Assembly: GCA_949358305.1 (NCBI GenBank)
Contig: OX442317.1
Coordinates: forward strand, 1,364,001 to 1,428,000
Length of the DNA stretch: 64,000 nucleotides
Reading direction: 5' to 3'
Origin: Strigamia acuminata
Taxonomy: Eukaryota; Arthropoda; Chilopoda; Geophilomorpha; Linotaeniidae
The position numbers and the translations under genes are program-made. Of the stretch, positions 1-15,599 are shown piece by piece. The notes beneath the pieces were generated by a model. That model made no database searches. It saw only the letters and a program-made list of their open reading frames with translations, and was not told the origin of the DNA. Position 1 is the first letter of the stretch, and each line of letters opens with the position of its first letter.

Positions 1-3000
1 CACCTTCAGATACTTGAGTTACACACTCACAAACATAGCAACTTTTCCCGAAATCGCAACCTCACTTCAAACACCCATAAAAAAAAAGCCATACACAAGA
101 AACCTCCCAAACTGTTTTTGGCACTTCCTTGACTCATCCCTAGAACACTCACCAAGTTTCAGGACCTCGCACCTTCAGATACTTGAGTTACACACTCACA
201 AACATAGCAACTTTTCCCGAAATCGCAACCTCACTTCAAACACCCATAAAAAAAAGCCATACACAAGAAACCTCCCAAACTCTTTTTGGCACTTCCTTGA
301 CTCATCCCTAGAACACTCAGCAAGTTTCAGGACCTCGCACCTTCAGATACTTGAGTTACACACTCACAAACATAGCAACTTTTCCCGAAATCGCAACCTC
401 ACTTCAAACACCCATAAAAAAAAGCCATACACAAGAAACCTCCCAAACTCTTTTTGGCACTTCCTTGACTCATCCCTAAGACACTCACCAAGTTTCAGGA
501 CCTCGCACCTTCAGATACTTGAGTTACACACTCACAAACATAGCAACTTTCCTCGAACACTTCAACTTTTCCCGAAATTGCAACCTCACTTCAAACACCC
601 ATAAAAAGAAAACCATACACAAGAAACCTCCCAAACTTTTTTTGGCACTTTCTTGACTCATCCCTAGAACACTCACCAAGTTTCAGGACCTCACACTTTC
701 AGATACTTGAGTTACATACTCACAAACATAGCAACTTTTCCCGAAATCGCAACCTCACTTCAAACACCCATAAAAAAAAAACCATACACAAGAAACCTCC
801 CAAACTTTTTTTCGCACTTCCTTGACTCATCCCTAGAACACTCACCAAGTTTCAGGACCTCACACTTTCAGATACTTGAGTTACATACTCACAAACATAG
901 CAACTTTTCCCGAAATCGCAACCTCACTTCAAACACCCATAAAAAAAAAACTATACACAAGAAACCTCCCAAACTTTTTTTGGCACTTCCTTGACTCATC
1001 CCTAAGACACTCACCAAGTTTCAGGACCTCGCACCTTCAGATACTTGAGTTACACACTCACAAACATAGCAACTTTCCTCGAACACTTCAACTTTTCCCG
1101 AAATCGCAACCTCACTTCAAACACCCATAAAAAAAAACCATACACAAGAAACCTCCCAAACTCTTTTTGGCACTTCCTTGACTCATCCCTAAGACACTCA
1201 CCAAGTTTCAGGACCTCGCACCTTCAGATACTTGAGTTACACACTCACAAACATAGCAACTTTTCCCGAAATCGCAACCTCACTTCAAACACCCATAAAA
1301 AAAAAGCCATACACAAGAAACCTCCCAAACTGTTTTTGGCACTTCCTTGACTCATCCCTAGAACACTCACCAAGTTTCAGGACCTCGCACCTTCAGATAC
1401 TTGAGTTACACACTCACAAACATAGCAACTTTTCCCGAAATCGCAACCTCACTTCAAACACCCATAAAAAAAAGCCATACACAAGAAACCTCCCAAACTC
1501 TTTTTGGCACTTCCTTGACTCATCCCTAAGACACTCACCAAGTTTCAGGACCTCGCACCTTCAGATACTTGAGTTACACACTCACAAACATAGCAACTTT
1601 TCTCGAACACTTCAACTTTTCCCGAAATTGCAACCTCACTTCAAACACCCATAAAAAGAAAACCATACACAAGAAACCTCCCAAACTTTTTTTGGCACTT
1701 CCTTGACTCATCCCTAGAACACTCACCGAGTTTCAGGACCTCACACTTTCAGATACTTGAGTTACATACTCACAAACATAGCAACTTTTCCCGAAATCGC
1801 AACCTCACTTCAAACACCCATAAAAAAAAAACCATACACAAGAAACCTCCCAAACTTTTTTTGGCACTTCCTTGACTCATCCCTAAGACACTCACCAAGT
1901 TTCAGGACCTCGCACCTTCAGATACTTGAGTTACACACTCACAAACATAGCAACTTTCCTCGAACACTTCAACTTTTCCCGAAATTGCAACCTCACTTCA
2001 AACACCCATAAAAAGAAAACCATACACAAGAAACCTCCCAAACTTTTTTTGGCACTTTCTTGACTCATCCCTAGAACACTCACCAAGTTTCAGGACCTCA
2101 CACTTTCAGATACTTGAGTTACATACTCACAAACATAGCAACTTTTCCCGAAATCACAACCTCACTTCAAACACCCATAAAAAAAAAACCATACACAAGA
2201 AACCTCCCAAACTCTTTTTGGCACTTCCTTGACTCATCCCTAAGACACTCACCAAGTTTCAGGACCTCGCACCTTCAGATACTTGAGTTACACACTCACA
2301 AACATAGCAACTTTTCCCGAAATCGCAACCTCACTTCAAACACCCATAAAAAAAAAACCATACACAAGAAATCTCCCAAACTTTTTTTGGCACTTTCTTG
2401 ACTCATCCCTAAGACACTCACCAAGTTTCAGGACCTCGCACCTTCAGATACTTGAGTTACACACTCACAAACATAGCAACTTTTCCCGAAATCGCAACCT
2501 CACTTCAAACACCCATAAAAAAAAAGCCATACACAAGAAACCTCCCAAACTGTTTTTGGCACTTCCTTGACTCATCCCTAGAACACTCACCAAGTTTCAG
2601 GACCTCGCACCTTCAGATACTTGAGTTACACACTCACAAACATAGCAACTTTTCCCGAAATCGCAACCTCACTTCAAACACCCATAAAAAAAAGCCATAC
2701 ACAAGAAACCTCCCAAACTCTTTTTGGCACTTCCTTGACTCATCCCTAAGACACTCACCAAGTTTCAGGACCTCGCACCTTCAGATACTTGAGTTACACA
2801 CTCACAAACATAGCAACTTTTCCCGAAATCGCAACCTCACTTCAAACACCCATAAAAAAAAAGCCATACACAAGAAACCTCCCAAACTGTTTTTGGCACT
2901 TCCTTGACTCATCCCTAGAACACTCACCAAGTTTCAGGACCTCGCACCTTCAGATACTTGAGTTACACACTCACAAACATAGCAACTTTTCCCGAAATCG

Positions 3001-4025
3001 CAACCTCACTTCAAACACCCATAAAAAAAAGCCATACACAAGAAACCTCCCAAACTCTTTTTGGCACTTCCTTGACTCATCCCTAGAACACTCAGCAAGT
3101 TTCAGGACCTCGCACCTTCAGATACTTGAGTTACACACTCACAAACATAGCAACTTTTCCCGAAATCGCAACCTCACTTCAAACACCCATAAAAAAAAGC
3201 CATACACAAGAAACCTCCCAAACTCTTTTTGGCACTTCCTTGACTCATCCCTAAGACACTCACCAAGTTTCAGGACCTCGCACCTTCAGATACTTGAGTT
3301 ACACACTCACAAACATAGCAACTTTCCTCGAACACTTCAACTTTTCCCGAAATTGCAACCTCACTTCAAACACCCATAAAAAGAAAACCATACACAAGAA
3401 ACCTCCCAAACTTTTTTTGGCACTTTCTTGACTCATCCCTAGAACACTCACCAAGTTTCAGGACCTCACACTTTCAGATACTTGAGTTACATACTCACAA
3501 ACATAGCAACTTTTCCCGAAATCGCAACCTCACTTCAAACACCCATAAAAAAAAAACCATACACAAGAAACCTCCCAAACTTTTTTTCGCACTTCCTTGA
3601 CTCATCCCTAGAACACTCACCAAGTTTCAGGACCTCACACTTTCAGATACTTGAGTTACATACTCACAAACATAGCAACTTTTCCCGAAATCGCAACCTC
3701 ACTTCAAACACCCATAAAAAAAAAACTATACACAAGAAACCTCCCAAACTTTTTTTGGCACTTCCTTGACTCATCCCTAAGACACTCACCAAGTTTCAGG
3801 ACCTCGCACCTTCAGATACTTGAGTTACACACTCACAAACATAGCAACTTTCCTCGAACACTTCAACTTTTCCCGAAATCGCAACCTCACTTCAAACACC
3901 CATAAAAAAAAACCATACACAAGAAACCTCCCAAACTCTTTTTGGCACTTCCTTGACTCATCCCTAAGACACTCACCAAGTTTCAGGACCTCGCACCTTC
4001 AGATACTTGAGTTACACACTCACAA
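1..4025 (+). repeat. Higher-order repeat, 2,775-bp shift
   Basis: The variant pattern of 1 to about 1,250 recurs at 2,776 to about 4,025 at a constant offset of 2,775 bp. It includes the rare variants AACTGTTTTTGG, CTCAGCAAGTTTC and TTTTTTTCGCACTTCC. Similarity of variant order ends in the monomer near 1,250/4,025, where a different subtype follows. This is a duplicated multi-monomer block rather than chance monomer similarity. Confidence 0.85.
876..1231 (+). repeat. Representative monomer pair: A-type (about 169 bp) and B-type (about 187 bp)
   Basis: The landmark ATGAG-like position of successive monomers falls at 876, 1045 and 1232, giving periods of 169 and 187 bp. The B-type monomer differs by 19 extra bases: AACTTT-CCTCGAACACTTC is inserted before AACTTTTCCCGAAAT. 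The two halves (AACTTTCCTCGAAC and AACTTTTCCCGAAAT) resemble each other, so the long class probably arose by a local tandem duplication inside an A-type monomer. An A+B dimer is about 357 bp, which is divisible by three. That explains why open frames recur with the same phase across dimers but not across single monomers. Confidence 0.9.
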
Positions 4026-5699
4026 ACACAGCAACTTTTCCCGAAATTGCAACCTCACTTCAAACACCCATAAAAAAAAGCCATACACAAGAAACCTCCC
4101 AAACTCTTTTTGGCACTTCCTTGACTCATCCCTAGAACACTCACCAAGTTTCAGGACCTCGCACCTTCAGATACTTGAGTTACACACTCACAAACATAGC
4201 AACTTTTCCCGAAATCGCAACCTCACTTCAAACACCCATAAAAAAAAGCCATACACAAGAAACCTCCCAAACTCTTTTTGGCACTTCCTTGACTCATCCC
4301 TAAGACACTCACCAAGTTTCAGGACCTCGCACCTTCAGATACTTGAGTTACACACTCACAAACATAGCAACTTTCCTCGAACACTTCAACTTTTCCCGAA
4401 ATTGCAACCTCACTTCAAACACCCATAAAAAGAAAACCATACACAAGAAACCTCCCAAACTTTTTTTGGCACTTTCTTGACTCATCCCTAGAACACTCAC
4501 CAAGTTTCAGGACCTCACACTTTCAGATACTTGAGTTACATACTCACAAACATAGCAACTTTTCCCGAAATCACAACCTCACTTCAAACACCCATAAAAA
4601 AAAAACCATACACAAGAAACCTCCCAAACTCTTTTTGGCACTTCCTTGACTCATCCCTAAGACACTCACCAAGTTTCAGGACCTCGCACCTTCAGATACT
4701 TGAGTTACACACTCACAAACATAGCAACTTTTCCCGAAATCGCAACCTCACTTCAAACACCCATAAAAAAAAAACCACACACAAGAAACCTCCCAAACTC
4801 TTTTTGGCACTTCCTTGACTCATCCCTAAGACACTCACCAAGTTTCAGGACCTCGCACCTTCAGATACTTGAGTTACACACTCACAAACATAGCAACTTT
4901 TCCCGAAATCGCAACCTCACTTCAAACACCCATAAAAAAAAAGCCATACACAAGAAACCTCCCAAACTGTTTTTGGCACTTCCTTGACTCATCCCTAGAA
5001 CACTCACCAAGTTTCAGGACCTCGCACCTTCAGATACTTGAGTTACACACTCACAAACATAGCAACTTTTCCCGAAATCGCAACCTCACTTCAAACACCC
5101 ATAAAAAAAAGCCATACACAAGAAACCTCCCAAACTCTTTTTGGCACTTCCTTGACTCATCCCTAAGACACTCACCAAGTTTCAGGACCTCGCACCTTCA
5201 GATACTTGAGTTACACACTCACAAACATAGCAACTTTTCTCGAACACTTCAACTTTTCCCGAAATTGCAACCTCACTTCAAACACCCATAAAAAGAAAAC
5301 CATACACAAGAAACCTCCCAAACTTTTTTTGGCACTTCCTTGACTCATCCCTAGAACACTCACCGAGTTTCAGGACCTCACACTTTCAGATACTTGAGTT
5401 ACATACTCACAAACATAGCAACTTTTCCCGAAATCGCAACCTCACTTCAAACACCCATAAAAAAAAAACCATACACAAGAAACCTCCCAAACTTTTTTTG
5501 GCACTTCCTTGACTCATCCCTAAGACACCCACCAAGTTTCAGGACCTCGCACCTTCAGATACTTGAGTTACACACTCACAAACATAGCAACTTTCCTCGA
5601 ACACTTCAACTTTTCCCGAAATCGCAACCTCACTTCAAACACCCATAAAAAGAAAACCATACACAAGAAACCTCCCAAACTTTTTTTGGCACTTCCTTG

Positions 5700-8515
5700 A
5701 CTCATCCCTAGAACACTCACCAAGTTTCAGGACCTCACACTTTCAGATACTTGAGTTACATACTCACAAACATAGCAACTTTTCCCGAAATCGCAACCTC
5801 ACTTCAAACACCCATAAAAAAAAAACTATACACAAGAAACCTCCCAAACTTTTTTTGGCACTTCCTTGACTCATCCCTAAGACACTCACCAAGTTTCAGG
5901 ACCTCGCACCTTCAGATACTTGAGTTACACACTCACAAACATAGCAACTTTCCTCGAACACTTCAACGTTTCCCGAAATCGCAACCTCACTTCAAACACC
6001 CATAAAAAAAAAACCATACACAAGAAACCTCCCAAACTCTTTTTGGCACTTCCTTGACTCATCCCTAAGACACTCACCAAGTTTCAGGACCTCGCACCTT
6101 CAGATACTTGAGTTACACACTCACAAACATAGCAACTTTTCCCGAAATCACAACCTCACTTCAAACACCCATAAAAAAAAAACCATACACAAGAAACCTC
6201 CCAAACTTTTTTTGGCACTTCCTTGACTCATCCCTAAGACACTCACCAAGTTTCAGGACCTCGCACCTTCAGATACTTGAGTTACACACTCACAAACATA
6301 GCAACTTTTCCCGAAATCGCAACCTCACTTCAAACACCCATAAAAAAAAGCCATACACAAGAAACCTCCCAAACTCTTTTTGGCACTTCCTTGACTCATC
6401 CCTAAGACACTCACCAAGTTTCAGGACCTCGCACCTTCAGATACTTGAGTTACACACTCACAAACATAGCAACTTTCCTCGAACACTTCAACTTTTCCCG
6501 AAATCGCAACCTCACTTCAAACACCCATAAAAAGAAAACCATACACAAGAAACCTCCCAAACTTTTTTTGGCACTTCCTTGACTCATCCCTAGAACACTC
6601 ACCAAGTTTCAGGACCTCACACTTTCAGATACTTGAGTTACATACTCACAAACATAGCAACTTTTCCCGAAATCGCAACCTCACTTCAAACACCCATAAA
6701 AAAAAAACTATACACAAGAAACCTCCCAAACTTTTTTTGGCACTTCCTTGACTCATCCCTAAGACACTCACCAAGTTTCAGGACCTCGCACCTTCAGATA
6801 CTTGAGTTACACACTCACAAACATAGCAACTTTCCTCGAACACTTCAACTTTTCCCGAAATCGCAACCTCACTTCAAACACCCATAAAAAAAAAACCATA
6901 CACAAGAAACCTCCCAAACTCTTTTTGGCACTTCCTTGACTCATCCCTAAGACACTCACCAAGTTTCAGGACCTCGCACCTTCAGATACTTGAGTTACAC
7001 ACTCACAAACATAGCAACTTTCCTCGAACACTTCAACTTTTCCCGAAATCGCAACCTCACTTCAAACACCCATAAAAAAAAAACCATACACAAGAAACCT
7101 CCCAAACTCTTTTTGGCACTTCCTTGACTCATCCCTAAGACACTCACCAAGTTTCAGGACCTCGCACCTTCAGATACTTGAGTTACACACTCACAAACAT
7201 AGCAACTTTCCTCGAACACTTCAACTTTTCCCGAAATCGCAACCTCACTTCAAACACCCATAAAAAGAAAACCATACACAAGAAACCTCCCAAACTTTTT
7301 TTGGCACTTCCTTGACTCATCCCTAGAACACTCACCAAGTTTCAGGACCTCACACTTTCAGATACTTGAGTTACATACTCACAAACATAGCAACTTTTCC
7401 CGAAATCGCAACCTCACTTCAAACACCCATAAAAAAAAAACTATACACAAGAAACCTCCCAAACTTTTTTTGGCACTTCCTTGACTCATCCCTAAGACAC
7501 TCACCAAGTTTCAGGACCTCGCACCTTCAGATACTTGAGTTACACACTCACAAACATAGCAACTTTCCTCGAACACTTCAACGTTTCCCGAAATCGCAAC
7601 CTCACTTCAAACACCCATAAAAAAAAAACCATACACAAGAAACCTCCCAAACTCTTTTTGGCACTTCCTTGACTCATCCCTAAGACACTCACCAAGTTTC
7701 AGGACCTCGCACCTTCAGATACTTGAGTTACACACTCACAAACATAGCAACTTTTCCCGAAATCACAACCTCACTTCAAACACCCATAAAAAAAAAACCA
7801 TACACAAGAAACCTCCCAAACTTTTTTTGGCACTTCCTTGACTCATCCCTAAGACACTCACCAAGTTTCAGGACCTCGCACCTTCAGATACTTGAGTTAC
7901 ACACTCACAAACATAGCAACTTTTCCCGAAATCGCAACCTCACTTCAAACACCCATAAAAAAAAGCCATACACAAGAAACCTCCCAAACTCTTTTTGGCA
8001 CTTCCTTGACTCATCCCTAAGACACTCACCAAGTTTCAGGACCTCGCACCTTCAGATACTTGAGTTACACACTCACAAACATAGCAACTTTCCTCGAACA
8101 CTTCAACTTTTCCCGAAATCGCAACCTCACTTCAAACACCCATAAAAAGAAAACCATACACAAGAAACCTCCCAAACTTTTTTTGGCACTTCCTTGACTC
8201 ATCCCTAGAACACTCACCAAGTTTCAGGACCTCACACTTTCAGATACTTGAGTTACATACTCACAAACATAGCAACTTTTCCCGAAATCGCAACCTCACT
8301 TCAAACACCCATAAAAAAAAAACTATACACAAGAAACCTCCCAAACTTTTTTTGGCACTTCCTTGACTCATCCCTAAGACACTCACCAAGTTTCAGGACC
8401 TCGCACCTTCAGATACTTGAGTTACACACTCACAAACATAGCAACTTTCCTCGAACACTTCAACTTTTCCCGAAATCGCAACCTCACTTCAAACACCCAT
8501 AAAAAAAAAACCATA
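5700..8515 (+). repeat. Higher-order repeat, 1,615-bp tandem block
   Basis: Monomer subtype order from about 5,700 to 6,900 recurs from about 7,315 to 8,515 at an offset of 1,615 bp. The private variant CTTCAACGTTTCCC is found at both 5,962 and 7,577. Equivalent monomer landmarks are 5751/7366, 6108/7723 and 6633/8248. Confidence 0.85.
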
Positions 8516-11349
8516 CACAAGAAACCTCCCAAACTCTTTTTGGCACTTCCTTGACTCATCCCTAAGACACTCACCAAGTTTCAGGACCTCGCACCTTCAG
8601 ATACTTGAGTTACACACTCACAAACATAGCAACTTTTCCCGAAATCACAACCTCACTTCAAACACCCATAAAAAAAAAACCATACACAAGAAACCTCCCA
8701 AACTTTTTTTGGCACTTCCTTGACTCATCCCTAAGACACTCACCAAGTTTCAGGACCTCGCACCTTCAGATACTTGAGTTAAACACTCACAAACATAGCA
8801 ACTTTTCCCGAAATCGCAACCTCACTTCAAACACCCATAAAAAAAAGCCATACACAAGAAACCTCCCAAACTCTTTTTGGCACTTCCTTGACTCATCCCT
8901 AAGACACTCACCAAGTTTCAGGACCTCGCACCTTCAGATACTTGAGTTACACACTCACAAACATAGCAACTTTCCTCGAACACTTCAACTTTTCCCGAAA
9001 TTGCAACCTCACTTCAAACACCCATAAAAAGAAAACCATACACAAGAAACCTCCCAAACTTTTTTTGGCACTTCCTTGACTCATCCCTAGAACACTCACC
9101 AAGTTTCAGGACCTCACACTTTCAGATACTTGAGTTACATACTCACAAACATAGCAACTTTTCCCGAAATCGCAACCTCACTTCAAACACCCATAAAAAA
9201 AAAACCATACACAAGAAACCTCCCAAACTTTTTTTGGCACTTCCTTGACTCATCCCTAAGACACTCACCAAGTTTCAGGACCTCGCACCTTCAGATACTT
9301 GAGTTACACACTCACAAACATAGCAACTTTCCTCGAACACTTCAACTTTTCCCGAAATCGCAACCTCACTTCAAACACCCATAAAAAGAAAACCATACAC
9401 AAGAAACCTCCCAAACTTTTTTTGGCACTTCCTTGACTCATCCCTAGAACACTCACCAAGTTTCAGGACCTCACACTTTCAGATACTTGAGTTACATACT
9501 CACAAACATAGCAACTTTTCCCGAAATCGCAACCTCACTTCAAACACCCATAAAAAAAAAACTATACAAAAGAAACCTCCCAAACTTTTTTTGGCACTTC
9601 CTTGACTCATCCCTAAGACACTCACCAAGTTTCAGGACCTCGCACCTTCAGATACTTGAGTTACACACTCACAAACATAGCAACTTTTCCCGAAATCACA
9701 ACCTCACTTCAAACACCCATAAAAAAAAAACCATACACAAGAAACCTCCCAAACTTTTTTTGGCACTTCCTTGACTCATCCCTAAGACACTCACCAAGTT
9801 TCAGGACCTCGCACCTTCAGATACTTGAGTTACACACTCACAAACACAGCAACTTTTCCCGAAATTGCAACCTCACTTCAAACACCCATAAAAAAAAGCC
9901 ATACACAAGAAACCTCCCAAACTCTTTTTGGCACTTCCTTGACTCATCCCTAGAACACTCACCAAGTTTCAGGACCTCGCACCTTCAGATACTTGAGTTA
10001 CACACTCACAAACATAGCAACTTTTCCCGAAATCGCAACCTCACTTCAAACACCCATAAAAAAAAGCCATACACAAGAAACCTCCCAAACTCTTTTTGGC
10101 ACTTCCTTGACTCATCCCTAAGACACTCACCAAGTTTCAGGACCTCGCACCTTCAGATACTTGAGTTACACACTCACAAACATAGCAACTTTCCTCGAAC
10201 ACTTCAACTTTTCCCGAAATTGCAACCTCACTTCAAACACCCATAAAAAGAAAACCATACACAAGAAACCTCCCAAACTTTTTTTGGCACTTTCTTGACT
10301 CATCCCTAGAACACTCACCAAGTTTCAGGACCTCACACTTTCAGATACTTGAGTTACATACTCACAAACATAGCAACTTTTCCCGAAATCACAACCTCAC
10401 TTCAAACACCCATAAAAAAAAAACCATACACAAGAAACCTCCCAAACTCTTTTTGGCACTTCCTTGACTCATCCCTAAGACACTCACCAAGTTTCAGGAC
10501 CTCGCACCTTCAGATACTTGAGTTACACACTCACAAACATAGCAACTTTTCCCGAAATCGCAACCTCACTTCAAACACCCATAAAAAAAAAACCACACAC
10601 AAGAAACCTCCCAAACTCTTTTTGGCACTTCCTTGACTCATCCCTAAGACACTCACCAAGTTTCAGGACCTCGCACCTTCAGATACTTGAGTTACACACT
10701 CACAAACATAGCAACTTTTCCCGAAATCGCAACCTCACTTCAAACACCCATAAAAAAAAGCCATACACAAGAAACCTCCCAAACTCTTTTTGGCACTTCC
10801 TTGACTCATCCCTAAGACACTCACCAAGTTTCAGGACCTCGCACCTTCAGATACTTGAGTTACACACTCACAAACATAGCAACTTTTCTCGAACACTTCA
10901 ACTTTTCCCGAAATTGCAACCTCACTTCAAACACCCATAAAAAGAAAACCATACACAAGAAACCTCCCAAACTTTTTTTGGCACTTCCTTGACTCATCCC
11001 TAGAACACTCACCGAGTTTCAGGACCTCACACTTTCAGATACTTGAGTTACATACTCACAAACATAGCAACTTTTCCCGAAATCGCAACCTCACTTCAAA
11101 CACCCATAAAAAAAAGCCATACACAAGAAACCTCCCAAACTCTTTTTGGCACTTCCTTGACTCATCCCTAGAACACTCACCAAGTTTCAGGACCTCGCAC
11201 CTTCAGATACTTGAGTTACACACTCACAAACATAGCAACTTTCCTCGAACACTTCAACTTTTCCCGAAATCGCAACCTCACTTCAAACACCCATAAAAAG
11301 AAAACCATACACAAGAAACCTCCCAAACTTTTTTTGGCACTTCCTTGAC

Positions 11350-14300
11350 TCATCCCTAGAACACTCACCAAGTTTCAGGACCTCACACTTTCAGATACTT
11401 GAGTTACATACTCACAAACATAGCAACTTTTCCCGAAATCGCAACCTCACTTCAAACACCCATAAAAAAAAAACTATACACAAGAAACCTCCCAAACTTT
11501 TTTTGGCACTTCCTTGACTCATCCCTAAGACACTCACCAAGTTTCAGGACCTCGCACCTTCAGATACTTGAGTTACACACTCACAAACATAGCAACTTTC
11601 CTCGAACACTTCAACTTTTCCCGAAATCGCAACCTCACTTCAAACACCCATAAAAAAAAAACCATACACAAGAAACCTCCCAAACTCTTTTTGGCACTTC
11701 CTTGACTCATCCCTAAGACACTCACCAAGTTTCAGGACCTCGCACCTTCAGATACTTGAGTTACACACTCACAAACATAGCAACTTTTCCCGAAATCACA
11801 ACCTCACTTCAAACACCCATAAAAAAAAAACCATACACAAGAAACCTCCCAAACTTTTTTTGGCACTTCCTTGACTCATCCCTAAGACACTCACCAAGTT
11901 TCAGGACCTCGCACCTTCAGATACTTGAGTTAAACACTCACAAACATAGCAACTTTTCCCGAAATCGCAACCTCACTTCAAACACCCATAAAAAAAAGCC
12001 ATACACAAGAAACCTCCCAAACTCTTTTTGGCACTTCCTTGACTCATCCCTAAGACACTCACCAAGTTTCAGGACCTCGCACCTTCAGATACTTGAGTTA
12101 CACACTCACAAACATAGCAACTTTCCTCGAACACTTCAACTTTTCCCGAAATTGCAACCTCACTTCAAACACCCATAAAAAGAAAACCATACACAAGAAA
12201 CCTCCCAAACTTTTTTTGGCACTTCCTTGACTCATCCCTAGAACACTCACCAAGTTTCAGGACCTCACACTTTCAGATACTTGAGTTACATACTCACAAA
12301 CATAGCAACTTTTCCCGAAATCGCAACCTCACTTCAAACACCCATAAAAAAAAAACCATACACAAGAAACCTCCCAAACTTTTTTTGGCACTTCCTTGAC
12401 TCATCCCTAAGACACTCACCAAGTTTCAGGACCTCGCACCTTCAGATACTTGAGTTACACACTCACAAACATAGCAACTTTCCTCGAACACTTCAACTTT
12501 TCCCGAAATCGCAACCTCACTTCAAACACCCATAAAAAGAAAACCATACACAAGAAACCTCCCAAACTTTTTTTGGCACTTCCTTGACTCATCCCTAGAA
12601 CACTCACCAAGTTTCAGGACCTCACACTTTCAGATACTTGAGTTACATACTCACAAACATAGCAACTTTTCCCGAAATCGCAACCTCACTTCAAACACCC
12701 ATAAAAAAAAAACTATACAAAAGAAACCTCCCAAACTTTTTTTGGCACTTCCTTGACTCATCCCTAAGACACTCACCAAGTTTCAGGACCTCGCACCTTC
12801 AGATATTTGAGTTACACACTCACAAACATAGCAACTTTCCTCGAACACTTCAACTTTTCCCGAAATCGCAACCTCACTTCAAACACCCATAAAAAAAAAA
12901 CCATACACAAGAAACCTCCCAAACTCTTTTTGGCACTTCCTTGACTCATCCCTAAGACACTCACCAAGTTTCAGGACCTCGCACCTTCAGATACTTGAGT
13001 TACACACTCACAAACATAGCAACTTTTCCCGAAATCACAACCTCACTTCAAACACCCATAAAAAAAAAACCATACACAAGAAACCTCCCAAACTTTTTTT
13101 GGCACTTCCTTGACTCATCCCTAAGACACTCACCAAGTTTCAGGACCTCGCACCTTCAGATACTTGAGTTACACACTCACAAACATAGCAACTTTTCCCG
13201 AAATCACAACCTCACTTCAAACACCCATAAAAAAAAAACCATACACAAGAAACCTCCCAAACTTTTTTTGGCACTTCCTTGACTCATCCCTAAGACACTC
13301 ACCAAGTTTCAGGACCTCGCACCTTCAGATACTTGAGTTACACACTCACAAACATAGCAACTTTCCTCGAACACTTCAACTTTTCCCGAAATTGCAACCT
13401 CACTTCAAACACCCATAAAAAGAAAACCATACACAAGAAACCTCCCAAACTTTTTTTGGCACTTCCTTGACTCATCCCTAGAACACTCACCAAGTTTCAG
13501 GACCTCACACTTTCAGATACTTGAGTTACATACTCACAAACATAGCAACTTTTCCCGAAATCGCAACCTCACTTCAAACACCCATAAAAAAAAAACTATA
13601 CACAAGAAACCTCCCAAACTTTTTTTGGCACTTCCTTGACTCATCCCTAAGACACTCACCAAGTTTCAGGACCTCGCACCTTCAGATACTTGAGTTACAC
13701 ACTCACAAACATAGCAACTTTCCTCGAACACTTCAACTTTTCCCGAAATCGCAACCTCACTTCAAACACCCATAAAAAAAAAACCATACACAAGAAACCT
13801 CCCAAACTCTTTTTGGCACTTCCTTGACTCATCCCTAAGACACTCACCAAGTTTCAGGACCTCGCACCTTCAGATACTTGAGTTACACACTCACAAACAT
13901 AGCAACTTTTCCCGAAATCACAACCTCACTTCAAACACCCATAAAAAAAAAACCATACACAAGAAACCTCCCAAACTTTTTTTGGCACTTCCTTGACTCA
14001 TCCCTAAGACACTCACCAAGTTTCAGGACCTCGCACCTTCAGATACTTGAGTTAAACACTCACAAACATAGCAACTTTTCCCGAAATCGCAACCTCACTT
14101 CAAACACCCATAAAAAAAAGCCATACACAAGAAACCTCCCAAACTCTTTTTGGCACTTCCTTGACTCATCCCTAAGACACTCACCAAGTTTCAGGACCTC
14201 GCACCTTCAGATACTTGAGTTACACACTCACAAACATAGCAACTTTCCTCGAACACTTCAACTTTTCCCGAAATTGCAACCTCACTTCAAACACCCATAA

Positions 14301-15590
14301 AAAGAAAACCATACACAAGAAACCTCCCAAACTTTTTTTGGCACTTCCTTGACTCATCCCTAGAACACTCACCAAGTTTCAGGACCTCACACTTTCAGAT
14401 ACTTGAGTTACATACTCACAAACATAGCAACTTTTCCCGAAATCGCAACCTCACTTCAAACACCCATAAAAAAAAAACCATACACAAGAAACCTCCCAAA
14501 CTTTTTTTGGCACTTCCTTGACTCATCCCTAAGACACTCACCAAGTTTCAGGACCTCGCACCTTCAGATACTTGAGTTACACACTCACAAACATAGCAAC
14601 TTTCCTCGAACACTTCAACTTTTCCCGAAATCGCAACCTCACTTCAAACACCCATAAAAAGAAAACCATACACAAGAAACCTCCCAAACTTTTTTTGGCA
14701 CTTCCTTGACTCATCCCTAGAACACTCACCAAGTTTCAGGACCTCACACTTTCAGATACTTGAGTTACATACTCACAAACATAGCAACTTTTCCCGAAAT
14801 CGCAACCTCACTTCAAACACCCATAAAAAAAAAACTATACAAAAGAAACCTCCCAAACTTTTTTTGGCACTTCCTTGACTCATCCCTAAGACACTCACCA
14901 AGTTTCAGGACCTCGCACCTTCAGATATTTGAGTTACACACTCACAAACATAGCAACTTTCCTCGAACACTTCAACTTTTCCCGAAATCGCAACCTCACT
15001 TCAAACACCCATAAAAAAAAAACCATACACAAGAAACCTCCCAAACTCTTTTTGGCACTTCCTTGACTCATCCCTAAGACACTCACCAAGTTTCAGGACC
15101 TCGCACCTTCAGATACTTGAGTTACACACTCACAAACATAGCAACTTTTCCCGAAATCACAACCTCACTTCAAACACCCATAAAAAAAAAACCATACACA
15201 AGAAACCTCCCAAACTTTTTTTGGCACTTCCTTGACTCATCCCTAAGACACTCACCAAGTTTCAGGACCTCGCACCTTCAGATACTTGAGTTACACACTC
15301 ACAAACATAGCAACTTTTCCCGAAATCACAACCTCACTTCAAACACCCATAAAAAAAAAACCATACACAAGAAACCTCCCAAACTTTTTTTGGCACTTCC
15401 TTGACTCATCCCTAAGACACTCACCAAGTTTCAGGACCTCGCACCTTCAGATACTTGAGTTACACACTCACAAACATAGCAACTTTCCTCGAACACTTCA
15501 ACTTTTCCCGAAATTGCAACCTCACTTCAAACACCCATAAAAAGAAAACCATACACAAGAAACCTCCCAAACTTTTTTTGGCACTTTCTT
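11350..15590 (+). repeat. Higher-order repeat, 2,122-bp tandem duplication
   Basis: Landmarks 11399, 11756, 12281, 12638, 12995 and 13164 recur at 13521, 13878, 14403, 14760, 15117 and 15286, each exactly 2,122 bp later. Private variants are shared: TTGAGTTAAACAC, CTATACAAAAGAAACC and CAGATATTTGAG. The first part of the block (from 8,605) is also present one copy earlier at an offset of 3,151 bp, so at least three related copies exist between 8.6 and 15.6 kb. Confidence 0.88.
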
Positions 15591-15599
15591 GACTCATCC

